Shown here: piece by piece, positions 17,180-25,093 of the stretch | Position numbering within the stretch: the stretch's first letter is position 1 | How the letters are laid out: each line of letters starts with the position of its first letter | DNA from: Mycolicibacterium chlorophenolicum | Lineage (GTDB): Bacteria; Actinomycetota; Actinomycetes; Mycobacteriales; Mycobacteriaceae | Reading direction: 5' to 3' | DNA: 64,000 nt | Assembly (NCBI RefSeq): GCF_001044235.1 | Contig: NZ_JYNL01000064.1 | Coordinates: forward strand, 331,782-395,781 | Made by a program: the position numbers and the translations under genes | Notes under the pieces: generated by a model | Databases searched by the model: none | What the model was told of the DNA's origin: nothing | What the model saw: only the letters and a program-made list of their open reading frames with translations

Positions 17180-17584
17180 ATGAATTCCAGTGCTATCAGC
17201 GTGCGCAAGAACCTGGCCCGCGTCGGGGCGGCATGTGTGTTCGGCGGCCTGGCCGTGGCGACCGTGGCAGCGCCCGTCGCGTCGGCCGCTCCCGCCGAGC
17301 AGTGCAGCGCCAGCCAGGTGGCCGGCACCGTCGGGACGGCGACCACCGCCGCGCGTCAGTACCTCGACAGCCACCCGGGCGCCAACCAGGCCGTCACCGC
17401 GGCGATGAACCAGCCCCGTCCGGAGGCCGAGGCCAACCTGCGCGGCTACTTCACCGCCAACCCGGGCGAGTACTACGACCTGCGCGGCATCCTGGCGCCC
17501 ATCGGCGACACCCAGCGCGCCTGCAACATCAACGTTCTGCCCGGCGATCTGCAGTCGGCCTACAACGCCTTCATGGCCGGCTGA
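17180..17584 (+). CDS. Secreted haemophore-like (MHB domain) protein
   Basis: A 134-residue exported protein. Residues 1-36 form a Sec signal peptide ending VASAAP. The mature part has the mycobacterial haem-binding-type architecture: Cys in AEQCSASQVAG, helices with YLDSHPGANQAVTAAM and RPEAEANLRGYFTANPGEY, and a second Cys in QRACNIN that likely forms a disulfide with the first. The family includes Rv0203, a secreted haem carrier, although most members are only called haemophore-related. Haem binding by this copy is inferred. A strong terminator hairpin follows. Confidence 0.75.
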   Translation: MNSSAISVRKNLARVGAACVFGGLAVATVAAPVASAAPAEQCSASQVAGTVGTATTAARQYLDSHPGANQAVTAAMNQPRPEAEANLRGYFTANPGEYYDLRGILAPIGDTQRACNINVLPGDLQSAYNAFMAG

Positions 17585-17606
17585 TTACACCGAGATCGAC
17601 CGTGAT

Positions 17607-17634
17607 GCGGCGGCGGGTTCACTCCCGCCGCCGC
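17607..17634 (+). terminator. Terminator hairpin after the haemophore-like gene
   Basis: GCGGCGGCGGG (17607-17617) and CCCGCCGCCGC (17624-17634) are perfect 11-bp arms with a 6-base loop (TTCACT). It lies 22 bases after the stop. No T-run follows. Confidence 0.65.
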
Positions 17635-17640
17635 TGCACT

Positions 17641-17646
17641 TAGACT
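17641..17646 (+). promoter_or_regulatory. -10 box for the small secreted protein gene
   Basis: TAGACT at 17641-17646 is eight bases before the ATG at 17655 and directly follows the upstream terminator. The geometry fits a leaderless or near-leaderless transcript. Confidence 0.4.
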
Positions 17647-17654
17647 GACTTCCT

Positions 17655-18110
17655 ATGAGGCCGGGTCCCATGAGATCGATGCGCACCGCCACCGTGGCCG
17701 TGGCGCTGGCGTGCTCCTGCGTCGTGTCGCCCGTGGCGCAGGCCCAGCCGGCGTCGCCGACGCCCGCGCCGGGGCCCGCTCCGGCGGAACTCAAGACCAC
17801 GATCGACGCCGACGGCTCGTACGCCGTGGGTAAGGACATTGCCCCCGGGGTGTACCAGTCGGCCGGACCGGTCGACGGCGGGGCCTGCTACTGGAAGCGC
17901 GCCGCGGGCGACAAGCTCGTGGACAACGCGCTGACCAAGAAGCCGGCGTTCGTCCAGATCGAGGCGACCGACACGTCCTTCACCACCAGCGACTGCCAGG
18001 CCTGGCAGCTCACCAACGCGCCGATGCCCCCGCAGCCGGGGCCGGGCGACCTCCTCGGAGCGCTGACCCAGGCCATCGGCAGCGGCATGTTCAACGGAGG
18101 ACCTCGCTGA
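17655..18110 (+). CDS. Secreted protein of unknown function
   Basis: A 151-residue exported protein. The signal peptide ends near SPVAQAQ (about residue 31), followed by a Pro/Ala-rich linker. The core is DGSYAVGKDIAPGVYQSAGP, then ACYWKRAAGDK and TSDCQAWQ, with two cysteines likely paired. The pattern of an I-x-P-G-x-Y-x-(S/A)-x-G turn followed by C-Y-W-x-R recurs in actinobacterial secreted proteins of unknown role. Its stop overlaps the CTG codon where the next gene appears to begin, so the two are probably co-translated. Confidence 0.6.
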   Translation: MRPGPMRSMRTATVAVALACSCVVSPVAQAQPASPTPAPGPAPAELKTTIDADGSYAVGKDIAPGVYQSAGPVDGGACYWKRAAGDKLVDNALTKKPAFVQIEATDTSFTTSDCQAWQLTNAPMPPQPGPGDLLGALTQAIGSGMFNGGPR

Positions 18111-19348
18111 GTTCAGCGACGGCAGGCCGGATCGCTGTCGCCGACGACCTCGACGCGGTCACGTCGGTCGCCGCCGAGGACCACGCCGGTGTCGACCCGG
18201 CCGCAGTGGAGCGCATCTGGCAGGCCGCCCGGCGCTGGTACGCGGCGGGCATGCACCCGGCGATCCAGGTGTGTGTGCGCCGCGAAGGCCGCATCGTGCT
18301 GGACCGGGCCATCGGGCACGCCCGAGGTAACGGACCGGCCGACCTGCCGGAGTCGGAGAAGGTGGTGGTCGGCACCGACACCCCGTTCTGCGTGTACTCG
18401 ACGGCCAAGGCCATCACCACGACCGTCGCGCACATGCTCGTCGAACGCGGCGTCTTCTCCCTCGACGACCGGGTGTGCGACTACCTGCCCGGCTACACCA
18501 GCCACGGCAAGGACCGCACCACCATCCGGCACGTGATGACGCACAGCGCCGGCGTGCCGTTCGCCACCGGACCGCGCCCCGATCTCAAGCGCATGGACGA
18601 CAGCGAGTACACGCGCGAGATGCTCGGCCGGATGAAGCCGGTGTATCCGCCCGGGCTGGTCCACATCTACCACGGCGTCACGTGGGGGCCGCTGATGCGC
18701 GAGATCATCAACGCCGCCACCGGCCGCAACATCCGCGACATCCTGCACGACGAGATCCTGGGCCCGCTGGGTTTCCGCTGGACCAATTACGGCGTTGCAC
18801 CGCAGGATGTTCCGCTGGTCGCGGCCAGCCACGTCACCGGCAAGCCGCTGCCCGCCCCGATCGCCAAGGCGTTCAAGACCGCGGTCGGTGGCACGCCGCA
18901 ACAGATCATCCCGTTCTCCAACACACCGGCCTTCCTCACCGGCGTCATCCCGTCGTCGAACACCGTGTCCAACGCCCACGAACTCTCTCGGTTCGCCGAG
19001 ATCCTCTGCCGCGGAGGTGAACTCGACGGTGTCCGGGTGATGTCGGCCGAGACGTTGCGCGCCGCCACCGCCGAGGCGCGGCGGCTGCGCCCCGACCTGG
19101 CGACCGGTATGGCGCCGATGCGATGGGGCACCGGATACATGTTGGGCTCCAGACGGTTCGGGCCGTTCGGGCGGGACGCGGCCGGCGCGTTCGGACACAC
19201 CGGGCTGACGCACATCGCGATGTGGGCCGACCCCACCCGCGCACTGTCGGTCGCGGTGGTCAGCAGCGGCAAGCCGGGCGGCCACCGCGAGGCGAAACGC
19301 TATCCGCAGCTGCTGGACCGGATCAACGCCGAGATGCCTCGCGTCTGA
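18107..19348 (+). CDS. Serine hydrolase / esterase of the beta-lactamase fold (class C-like)
   Basis: A protein of about 413 residues if it begins at the CTG at 18107, or 380 if at the GTG at 18206. The nucleophile motif is SxxK in STAKAITTTVAHML. MTHSAGVPFATG and the YHGVTWG region stand where class C enzymes have the Tyr motif, and GAFGHTGLTH is near the C-terminus where the KTG-like HTG triad occurs. This matches the LipE/EstB-type esterases rather than true beta-lactamases. The CTG overlaps the previous stop as CTGA and sits five bases after GGAGG, and no ATG/GTG/TTG exists in frame between 18107 and 18206. No signal peptide is visible. Confidence 0.72.
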   Translation: MSSATAGRIAVADDLDAVTSVAAEDHAGVDPAAVERIWQAARRWYAAGMHPAIQVCVRREGRIVLDRAIGHARGNGPADLPESEKVVVGTDTPFCVYSTAKAITTTVAHMLVERGVFSLDDRVCDYLPGYTSHGKDRTTIRHVMTHSAGVPFATGPRPDLKRMDDSEYTREMLGRMKPVYPPGLVHIYHGVTWGPLMREIINAATGRNIRDILHDEILGPLGFRWTNYGVAPQDVPLVAASHVTGKPLPAPIAKAFKTAVGGTPQQIIPFSNTPAFLTGVIPSSNTVSNAHELSRFAEILCRGGELDGVRVMSAETLRAATAEARRLRPDLATGMAPMRWGTGYMLGSRRFGPFGRDAAGAFGHTGLTHIAMWADPTRALSVAVVSSGKPGGHREAKRYPQLLDRINAEMPRV

Positions 19349-19391
19349 GTCAGCGTGAGCGTGCCCTTGCGGAAGGCAACATCATCCGTAG

Positions 19392-20285
19392 CTACTGCAC
19401 CCACGCGCGCAACTCGGTGACCGCGAGGTGGGCCGCGCGGCCGATCGCGGCATCCACGTTCGGCAAGAACACATCCGAACGTGCCGCGCGAGTGAAGACC
19501 GACACCGCGATCGGAACCTCTCCGGGTATCTCCACAACAGCCGCCTCGTTGCGGATCGGGCCGACGGTTCCGGTCTTACCGGCCACCACCACGTCGGCGA
19601 ACGGAAAGGCCGAACGGATCCTATGTGGCCAGATTTGTTGGGCGAGCAATGTTCTCATCATGTGACAGCTACCCGGCGAGGCGACCGCATCAGTCCAGAT
19701 TCCACTCAACACGGCATTGATGTCCGCCGCACTGGTGGCTGTCGTGTATGCCGGGTCGAACGCTGCGGTCTGGTGAATGGTGCTGTTGCTGGCCAGTAGA
19801 CCGACCGCCTCCTCCAGCGTCAGGGCCCCCGAGTCGCGAACAATCTGACGCTGCAGCGCCGCGGTTCCACCGATCACGCGCGTGCAGGTGAGCCTGAGGT
19901 CGCTGATCACTTCCTCGACCGCGGCGAGGCCGAGGGCACCGAGAATGATGTCGGACGCGGCGTTGTCCGACAGTGTGATCATCAGCCTGGCGAGGTCCAG
20001 CCACGACAGCGTCACCGGATCGCTGAACAGGCTGAGACCTGTGGGCCCTGGTGTGCAGTCCCCGGGCACCACTCGAACCGTGTCGTGCGCGTCGAGTGCT
20101 CCCGCATCGAACGCACGTCCCAGCGCAACCAGGACGATCACCTTGTACACCGACGCGGCGACCACCGGATCCGCTCCGCCGACGTCCACGACGGGGCCCG
20201 TACGGCCGATGGGCTCTGCCTGCAGCCAGCCCTGGCATCCCGCGTCGACGAACACATCGCCGATCCGACCAACCACGTCGTTCAT
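19392..20285 (-). CDS. Class A beta-lactamase-like serine hydrolase lacking a signal peptide
   Basis: A 297-residue protein of the class A penicillin-recognising fold. It has SVYK (Ser45, Lys48), SDN at 106-108 and KTGT from Lys237. I do not find the omega-loop ExxLN motif that supplies the deacylating Glu166 of true class A beta-lactamases, and there is no export signal. It may be a cytoplasmic penicillin-binding or amidase-like protein, or a sensor of beta-lactam ligands. It is the second gene after a LysR regulator (4-nt overlap), and that regulator is divergent from an intact beta-lactamase. Confidence 0.7.
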   Translation of the reverse strand: MNDVVGRIGDVFVDAGCQGWLQAEPIGRTGPVVDVGGADPVVAASVYKVIVLVALGRAFDAGALDAHDTVRVVPGDCTPGPTGLSLFSDPVTLSWLDLARLMITLSDNAASDIILGALGLAAVEEVISDLRLTCTRVIGGTAALQRQIVRDSGALTLEEAVGLLASNSTIHQTAAFDPAYTTATSAADINAVLSGIWTDAVASPGSCHMMRTLLAQQIWPHRIRSAFPFADVVVAGKTGTVGPIRNEAAVVEIPGEVPIAVSVFTRAARSDVFLPNVDAAIGRAAHLAVTELRAWVQ

Positions 20286-21163
20286 TGTCTGGTTCGCAAC
20301 AACTCTCGGTCCACCGCGTGGATCAGCTCAGTCAGCTTGCGACCGGGCGCGGTGACGATTCGCACACGCAGCGAGACATCGTCGACGAGCATCCGACGGT
20401 GGAAGGTGCCGGCGTGCACCGTCGCCGTCGGTGTGGCGAGGCCGAAGCACTGCCCCGCGGCCACCGCGGCGCTCACGTCTCGGTGTGTCGACGCCGCCCG
20501 ATGATCCATGTCGAGTCCGCGCCGGCGCAACGCATCGATCAGCAGATCGTGGGCCGGTGGGTTGTCATCCCGGGGCGCCGCGGCCAGAGCCAGCCCGCGC
20601 AACATCGGGACCCGGGGGTTCGTTGCCTCAGCCGCACGGTGCCCGGCGGGCAGTACCACGTTGCGATGCAGCGTGATCACGGGCCCGGCGTCCAATTCTG
20701 CGACCACCACGGGGTGCGCCACCACCGCAACGTCCAGGCTGCCGCGGCGCAGGTCGGTCAGCAGACCCGTGGTGCCCTTGGTGACGGTGGTCAATGGCGC
20801 CCCGCTGTCCCCGAGCGCTGCGCGTAGCGCCCGGGTGCATCGAGCCAGGAGCTCGTCGTCGAGTTGCGGGATGACGCCCCAGCGCACGCCGCGGAGACTG
20901 CCGTACAGCTCTGCGGCGTCGGAGAGCAGCCGAGTCGAGTCGTCGACGATCAACCGAGCCCGCGGCAGCAACGCGGCACCGGCGTCGGTCAGCGTGGCGC
21001 CGGCCGGGGTGCGCTCGACAAGCTCCAGGCCGAGGTGACGTTCCAGACGGCGTAACCCCTGGGAGACCGGCGGCTGGGTGACGCCGAGACTGGCGGCGGC
21101 ATGACCGAAGTGCCGATGTTCGGCCACGGCCACGAAGTAGCGCAGGTGTCGAATCAGATCCAC
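20282..21163 (-). CDS. LysR-type transcriptional regulator
   Basis: A 293-residue regulator. The N-terminal winged helix-turn-helix is LRYFVAVAEHRHFGHAAASL, followed by GVTQPPVSQGLRRLERHLG and LVERTPAGATLTDAGAALL. The rest is the ligand-binding domain, with QLDDELLARCTRALR and PAGHRA typical of the family. GTG at 21163 gives the usual short tail before the HTH; GTG at 21178 is an alternative. It is divergent from a class A beta-lactamase gene 160 bp away and overlaps a beta-lactamase-like gene downstream, the context of AmpR/PenR-type regulators. The inducer is unknown. Confidence 0.85.
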   Translation of the reverse strand: MDLIRHLRYFVAVAEHRHFGHAAASLGVTQPPVSQGLRRLERHLGLELVERTPAGATLTDAGAALLPRARLIVDDSTRLLSDAAELYGSLRGVRWGVIPQLDDELLARCTRALRAALGDSGAPLTTVTKGTTGLLTDLRRGSLDVAVVAHPVVVAELDAGPVITLHRNVVLPAGHRAAEATNPRVPMLRGLALAAAPRDDNPPAHDLLIDALRRRGLDMDHRAASTHRDVSAAVAAGQCFGLATPTATVHAGTFHRRMLVDDVSLRVRIVTAPGRKLTELIHAVDRELLRTRQ

Positions 21164-21223
21164 CCGTCGATCCAACACGACGTGGACGTGGAAGCCGGAT
21201 CACCCGGTCTGCGAGTCGTCGTC

Positions 21224-21237
21224 CCGAAAACGTTCGG
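21224..21237. promoter_or_regulatory. Candidate LysR operator between regulator and beta-lactamase
   Basis: CCGAA at 21224-21228 and TTCGG at 21233-21237 are inverted arms separated by AACG. It is roughly central in the 160-base divergent intergenic region. It is the best dyad there but is short, so the call is tentative. Confidence 0.3.
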
Positions 21238-21323
21238 ACCACATGCGGTGATTCATGTCGGCTATCGGCGCCGCCGGCCCACGGAATTGGCGACGACCCG
21301 AGCATCCGTGTTTCGGTTTCGCC

Positions 21324-22226
21324 ATGAACGTCCCTCTTACCCGACGCCAAGCGCTGGCCGGATTGGCCGGCACGGTCGCGGTGCTGGCGGTGAACTCCCG
21401 CGCCGCGGCGACACCGGTCCCGGACGACACCCCCACGCTCGATCTCACTGCTGTCGAAGACCGCACAGGCGCCCGGATCGGTCTGTACGCAATGGAACTC
21501 GGCTCCGGTGCCGCCCTGGCACACCGCGCCGCCGAGCGCTTCGCGATGTGCTCGACGTTCAAGACATACGCGGTGGCACGAGTTATGCAACTGGCGGAAT
21601 CCGGACACCAGCCACTCGATGCTTCCCTACCGGTCGTGGATGCCGACATCGTCGAGAACTCCCCGGTCACCAGTGCGCGCGTCGGCGGCTCGATGACGGT
21701 CGAGGAAGTCTGTGCCGCGGCCTTGATACGGTCCGACAACACGGCAGGCAACCTGCTGCTGCGCCGTATCGGCGGACCGCCGGCGATCACCGCATTCGCC
21801 CGCAGCGTCGGCGACAACGAGAGCAGGCTGGACCGGTGGGAGACCGAACTCAACACGGCGCTACCCGGGGATCTCCGCGATACCACCACGGCGAGGGCGC
21901 TCGCCTCGGGCTACCGGGAGGTGCTGACCGGTTCGGCTCTCACAGACGCCGCGCGCAATCGGATGCTGGGTTGGATGGCAGCGAACGAGACATCTCAGAA
22001 ACGTTTTCGCGCGGGACTTCCCGGTGGCTGGACGAGTGCCGACAAGACCGGCGCAGGAGACTTCGGCTCCACCAACGACGCCGGGTTGCTCATCGGTCCG
22101 GAAGGGCAACGGATCGCCATAGCCGTTCTCACGCGATCCAGAGATGACCGGCCTGATGCAGAGCCGTTCAACGACGCGATTGCCGAGGCGGTCCGACTCG
22201 CAATAGCCAGATTTCGGCGGCGATAG
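21324..22226 (+). CDS. Class A beta-lactamase with Tat-type signal
   Basis: A 300-residue serine beta-lactamase exported to the periplasm-like space. The N-terminus has TRRQALAGLAGTVAVLAV, a twin-arginine signal ending near SRAAA. All catalytic motifs are present: STFK (Ser77, Lys80), SDN at 137-139, ExxLN with Glu173 in WETELN, and KTG from Lys241. It should therefore hydrolyse penicillins, and possibly cephalosporins, by acylation and deacylation. ATG at 21324 is the start that gives a proper signal. It is divergent from a LysR gene, which probably controls it. Confidence 0.9.
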   Translation: MNVPLTRRQALAGLAGTVAVLAVNSRAAATPVPDDTPTLDLTAVEDRTGARIGLYAMELGSGAALAHRAAERFAMCSTFKTYAVARVMQLAESGHQPLDASLPVVDADIVENSPVTSARVGGSMTVEEVCAAALIRSDNTAGNLLLRRIGGPPAITAFARSVGDNESRLDRWETELNTALPGDLRDTTTARALASGYREVLTGSALTDAARNRMLGWMAANETSQKRFRAGLPGGWTSADKTGAGDFGSTNDAGLLIGPEGQRIAIAVLTRSRDDRPDAEPFNDAIAEAVRLAIARFRRR

Positions 22227-22239
22227 GGGGTACAGGGGC

Positions 22240-23391
22240 TCAACCCTCGTACCTCGCGGCTCGATCGTCGTTCGGCATGGGTGTGACTGCCGGCCTGATC
22301 CCCCGGTAGATCCCCCGCGCCACGATCCAGGGCATCAGCACCCGCTCGAAGGACCACGCCGGGAACCGGAATGCGCGGCCGTTGGGGGCGAACACCTCGA
22401 GCCCGTCGGGCTGGATGCCCAGCACCGATCCCCACCGCCGCGTCGGCGCGCGGTAGGCCTTGAGCGTGCCGCCGTCGAAGAACGCCTGCACGTTGCGGGC
22501 CAGCAGGCCGTCGGCGCGGTTGCGCGCCGAACTGCGCAGCGGGTCGGTGGCCGCCACGTCGCCGATCGCGAACACCTCGGGATGCCCGGGCACCTGCAGC
22601 GTCGGCGTGACGCGGACGAAGCCGTTCTCGTCGAGCACCTCGGCGGGCAGCCATCCGGTGTTCGGGGCCACCCGGCCGATCGCCCACAGCACCGCATCCG
22701 CGGTGGCCGGGGGCTGGCCGGTGTTCCAGTGCACCGGCTCGCTGGTCAGCGCGGCGGGGGTGAACCCGGGCCCCAGGTCGGCCCGGTGCCCAGGATGCAG
22801 GCCGACACCCGCGTCGATCAGCCTGCGTTGCACCGTCTTCCACGTCCGCGGATGATGCCCGACCAGCGCGCGCTCCCCCGGGTAGTACAGGTCCACCCGC
22901 GTCCCGGGCCAGGTGGTGGCGATCTGCGCGGCGCTGCTGACCGCCGCGGCGCCGCCCCCGACGACGATCACCGACCGGGCGGCGGCGAGCCGGTCGTGCG
23001 GGTCACGAAGATCGGCATCGATCTCGTCGGCGCCCTGCAGCGCAGGGGTGCGCCAGAAGCCGTTGCGCACCCCGGTGGCGATCACCAACGCGTCGTAGGG
23101 CACCTGCTGTGCCGACCCGTCGGCGAGTTCGACCAGCACGCAGCGTGATTCGAGATCCAGACCGGTCAGCGTACCGTGCACGGTGGTGACCCCGTCCAGC
23201 CCGCGGAACCGGCCGAACGGAATCCAGTTGTGCCGCGCCCACTCCTGCGGCCGGGCCAGCCGCCAGCCCAGCTCCTGACCGCTGACCAGACCCGGCTTGC
23301 TGGAGATCCCGGTGACCTGCGCGTGGCGGGCCAGCTTGATCGCGGTGAGCACCCCGGTATCGCCGAGGCCGGCGACCACCACCCGTGTCAC
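22240..23391 (-). CDS. FAD-dependent pyridine-nucleotide oxidoreductase (NDH-2-like)
   Basis: A 383-residue two-dinucleotide-fold flavoprotein. The first Rossmann motif is VVVAGLGDTGVL at the N-terminus. The second, for NAD(P)H, is VIVVGGGAAAVSSAAQI near residue 140, and the FAD-ribityl motif is VFAIGDVAAT near residue 285. It resembles type II NADH dehydrogenase / ferredoxin-reductase-like proteins. The first motif departs from GxGxxG as GLGDTG, which still fits. GTG at 23391 overlaps the preceding membrane-protein gene by 4 nt (GTGA). No membrane anchor is evident. Its electron acceptor is unknown. Confidence 0.75.
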   Translation of the reverse strand: MTRVVVAGLGDTGVLTAIKLARHAQVTGISSKPGLVSGQELGWRLARPQEWARHNWIPFGRFRGLDGVTTVHGTLTGLDLESRCVLVELADGSAQQVPYDALVIATGVRNGFWRTPALQGADEIDADLRDPHDRLAAARSVIVVGGGAAAVSSAAQIATTWPGTRVDLYYPGERALVGHHPRTWKTVQRRLIDAGVGLHPGHRADLGPGFTPAALTSEPVHWNTGQPPATADAVLWAIGRVAPNTGWLPAEVLDENGFVRVTPTLQVPGHPEVFAIGDVAATDPLRSSARNRADGLLARNVQAFFDGGTLKAYRAPTRRWGSVLGIQPDGLEVFAPNGRAFRFPAWSFERVLMPWIVARGIYRGIRPAVTPMPNDDRAARYEG

Positions 23392-24269
23392 GCGCGCACC
23401 TTCGCCGGCGGCCGGGGCACGAAGCGGGACACCCGGTCGACGACGGCCTGATAGCCGGGCCGGCGTTCCAGGCTGCGCTGCTCCATCATCGGGATGCTCG
23501 CCCCGAGGAACATCGCCAGCATCGCCGCCGCGCCCGCGAACAGCCACCACGCCGTCGGTGCGGCGGCCAGCCCGAACAGGGCCAGCGCGAACCAGAAGCC
23601 GAACTCCCCGAAGTAATTCGGGTGCCGCGACCACGCCCACAGGCCGCGGTCCATCACCTCGCCCGGTTTGCGCTCGCGCACGAACCGGTGCATCTGCGCG
23701 TCGGCGGCGAATTCCAAGGCCACCGCGGCCATTCCGAGCACGAACGCGACGATGCTCAGCCACACCAGGCCGCGGCCCGGCGTCGTCACCGCGACGTAGA
23801 CCGGCACCATGCCGAGGAACACCTGCAACGTCGGGATCAGGTGGATGGCCACCAGATCGACCACGGCCTCCCAGCGGCCCGCCCGCTCGCGGAACATCGG
23901 GTAGCGCCAATCCTCGTGGTGCAGACCGGGAAACGCATACACCCAATTGCCGGTGAGCCGCACCGCCCAGACGACCACCAGCACCGCGACCAGCCAGCAC
24001 CGCAGTGGGTCACCGTCGCCCTGACTCCACCAGTAGACGAGCAGCAGCGGCGGGATGACGCTCCAATACGCGTCGTAGAAACTGGAATTGCCGTAGGCCC
24101 GGCTGAAGGCGAACACCACGAGGGTGGCCAGCACGTCGGCGATCAGCGTGTCCAGCCAGAGCCGGCCGGTGTCGGGACCCCACACCAGCCAGGCCGCCCC
24201 GACGGCGACGGCCAGCACGTAGGCCACGACGACGATCGTCAACGAGCGCGTCTTGCTCACCGGGGTCAC
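23388..24269 (-). CDS. DUF1295-family membrane protein (steroid 5-alpha-reductase/ICMT-like)
   Basis: A 293-residue polytopic protein with seven or more hydrophobic segments. The C-terminal region DRGLWAWSRHPNYFGEFGFW matches the SRHPNY motif that binds the cofactor in steroid 5-alpha-reductase-like (NADPH) and isoprenylcysteine methyltransferase-like (SAM) enzymes. The length and layout match DUF1295 proteins. GTG at 24269 forms a GTGA overlap with the cyclase gene stop. GTG at 24260 is an alternative. The flavoprotein encoded 4 nt downstream could supply electrons if this is a reductase; that is inference. Confidence 0.78.
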   Translation of the reverse strand: MTPVSKTRSLTIVVVAYVLAVAVGAAWLVWGPDTGRLWLDTLIADVLATLVVFAFSRAYGNSSFYDAYWSVIPPLLLVYWWSQGDGDPLRCWLVAVLVVVWAVRLTGNWVYAFPGLHHEDWRYPMFRERAGRWEAVVDLVAIHLIPTLQVFLGMVPVYVAVTTPGRGLVWLSIVAFVLGMAAVALEFAADAQMHRFVRERKPGEVMDRGLWAWSRHPNYFGEFGFWFALALFGLAAAPTAWWLFAGAAAMLAMFLGASIPMMEQRSLERRPGYQAVVDRVSRFVPRPPAKVRA

Positions 24270-25063
24270 CCTAGCCGGACGCGGAACGTCGTCGGCCAGT
24301 ACTTGCCGGTCAGCAGGAACTCGTCGCCGGAGACGTGGGCGATGCCGTTGAGCACCTGCGCCGTCGGCGGGATACCCCGCGCCCGCAGTCCCTTCGCGTC
24401 CACGACGAGGTCGACGGCCCCGGTCGCGGGGTCGATCCGCACGATGGTGTCGGTGGGCCACACGTTGGCCCACACCCGGTCCCCGACGCACTCGAGTTCG
24501 TTGAGGCCCGTCACCGGCCGGCCGTCGCGGGTCACGTCGACCCCGCCGGTCTCGGTCAGGTCCGCCGGACTCTGGAAGCGCAGCCGGGCGGTGCCGTCGC
24601 TGCGGATCAGCCGGTCGCCGTCGCGGCACAGCCCCCAGCCCTGTGGATTCAGCGGGACCTGCCGGATCGGGGTCAGTGTCGCGCGGTCCCACTCGACGGC
24701 CACGCCGTCGGTGTAGGTGAGCTGCCAGATGCGGTCCCCGACCACGGTGACCCCCTCGCCGAAGAACGGGCCGGGCATGTCGACGGCGCGTCGCACGGCA
24801 CCGGTGTCCGGATCGAGTGTGCGGAGCTGCGAGGTGCCCACCTCTCCGGTGCCCTCGTAGAGCACGCCGCCGTCGATCTCGAAGCCTTCGGTGAAGGCCA
24901 TCGGATCGTGCGGCATCTCGCCGAGGACGACGGGCTCGACGACAGGCACCGCGGTGGTGGGGACCCCGGGTTCCGGGTCGGGCTGGGCCTGCGCGCCGGG
25001 GACGACGGTCGCGACCGCCAGGACGGCCAGCGCGAGCCCGGCCCATTTCTGCCGTCTGGTCAT
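24266..25063 (-). CDS. Secreted plant-type glutaminyl-peptide cyclotransferase
   Basis: A 265-residue exported enzyme. The signal peptide covers residues 1-26 (cleavage after GAQA). The mature part is a five-bladed beta-propeller of the papaya-type glutaminyl cyclase family: DPMAFTEGFEIDGGVLYEGTG at the start, then FFGEGVTVVGDRIWQLTYTDG, GLNELECVGDRVWANVW and VLNGIAHVSGDEFLLTGKYW. These enzymes form pyroglutamate at the N-terminus of peptides beginning with Gln. It is the first gene of a three-gene overlap-coupled operon and starts 30 bases from the divergent dehydrogenase gene. Confidence 0.88.
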   Translation of the reverse strand: MTRRQKWAGLALAVLAVATVVPGAQAQPDPEPGVPTTAVPVVEPVVLGEMPHDPMAFTEGFEIDGGVLYEGTGEVGTSQLRTLDPDTGAVRRAVDMPGPFFGEGVTVVGDRIWQLTYTDGVAVEWDRATLTPIRQVPLNPQGWGLCRDGDRLIRSDGTARLRFQSPADLTETGGVDVTRDGRPVTGLNELECVGDRVWANVWPTDTIVRIDPATGAVDLVVDAKGLRARGIPPTAQVLNGIAHVSGDEFLLTGKYWPTTFRVRLG

Positions 25064-25093
25064 ACCGACGTTCTACCGTGCGACGATGGCCCG

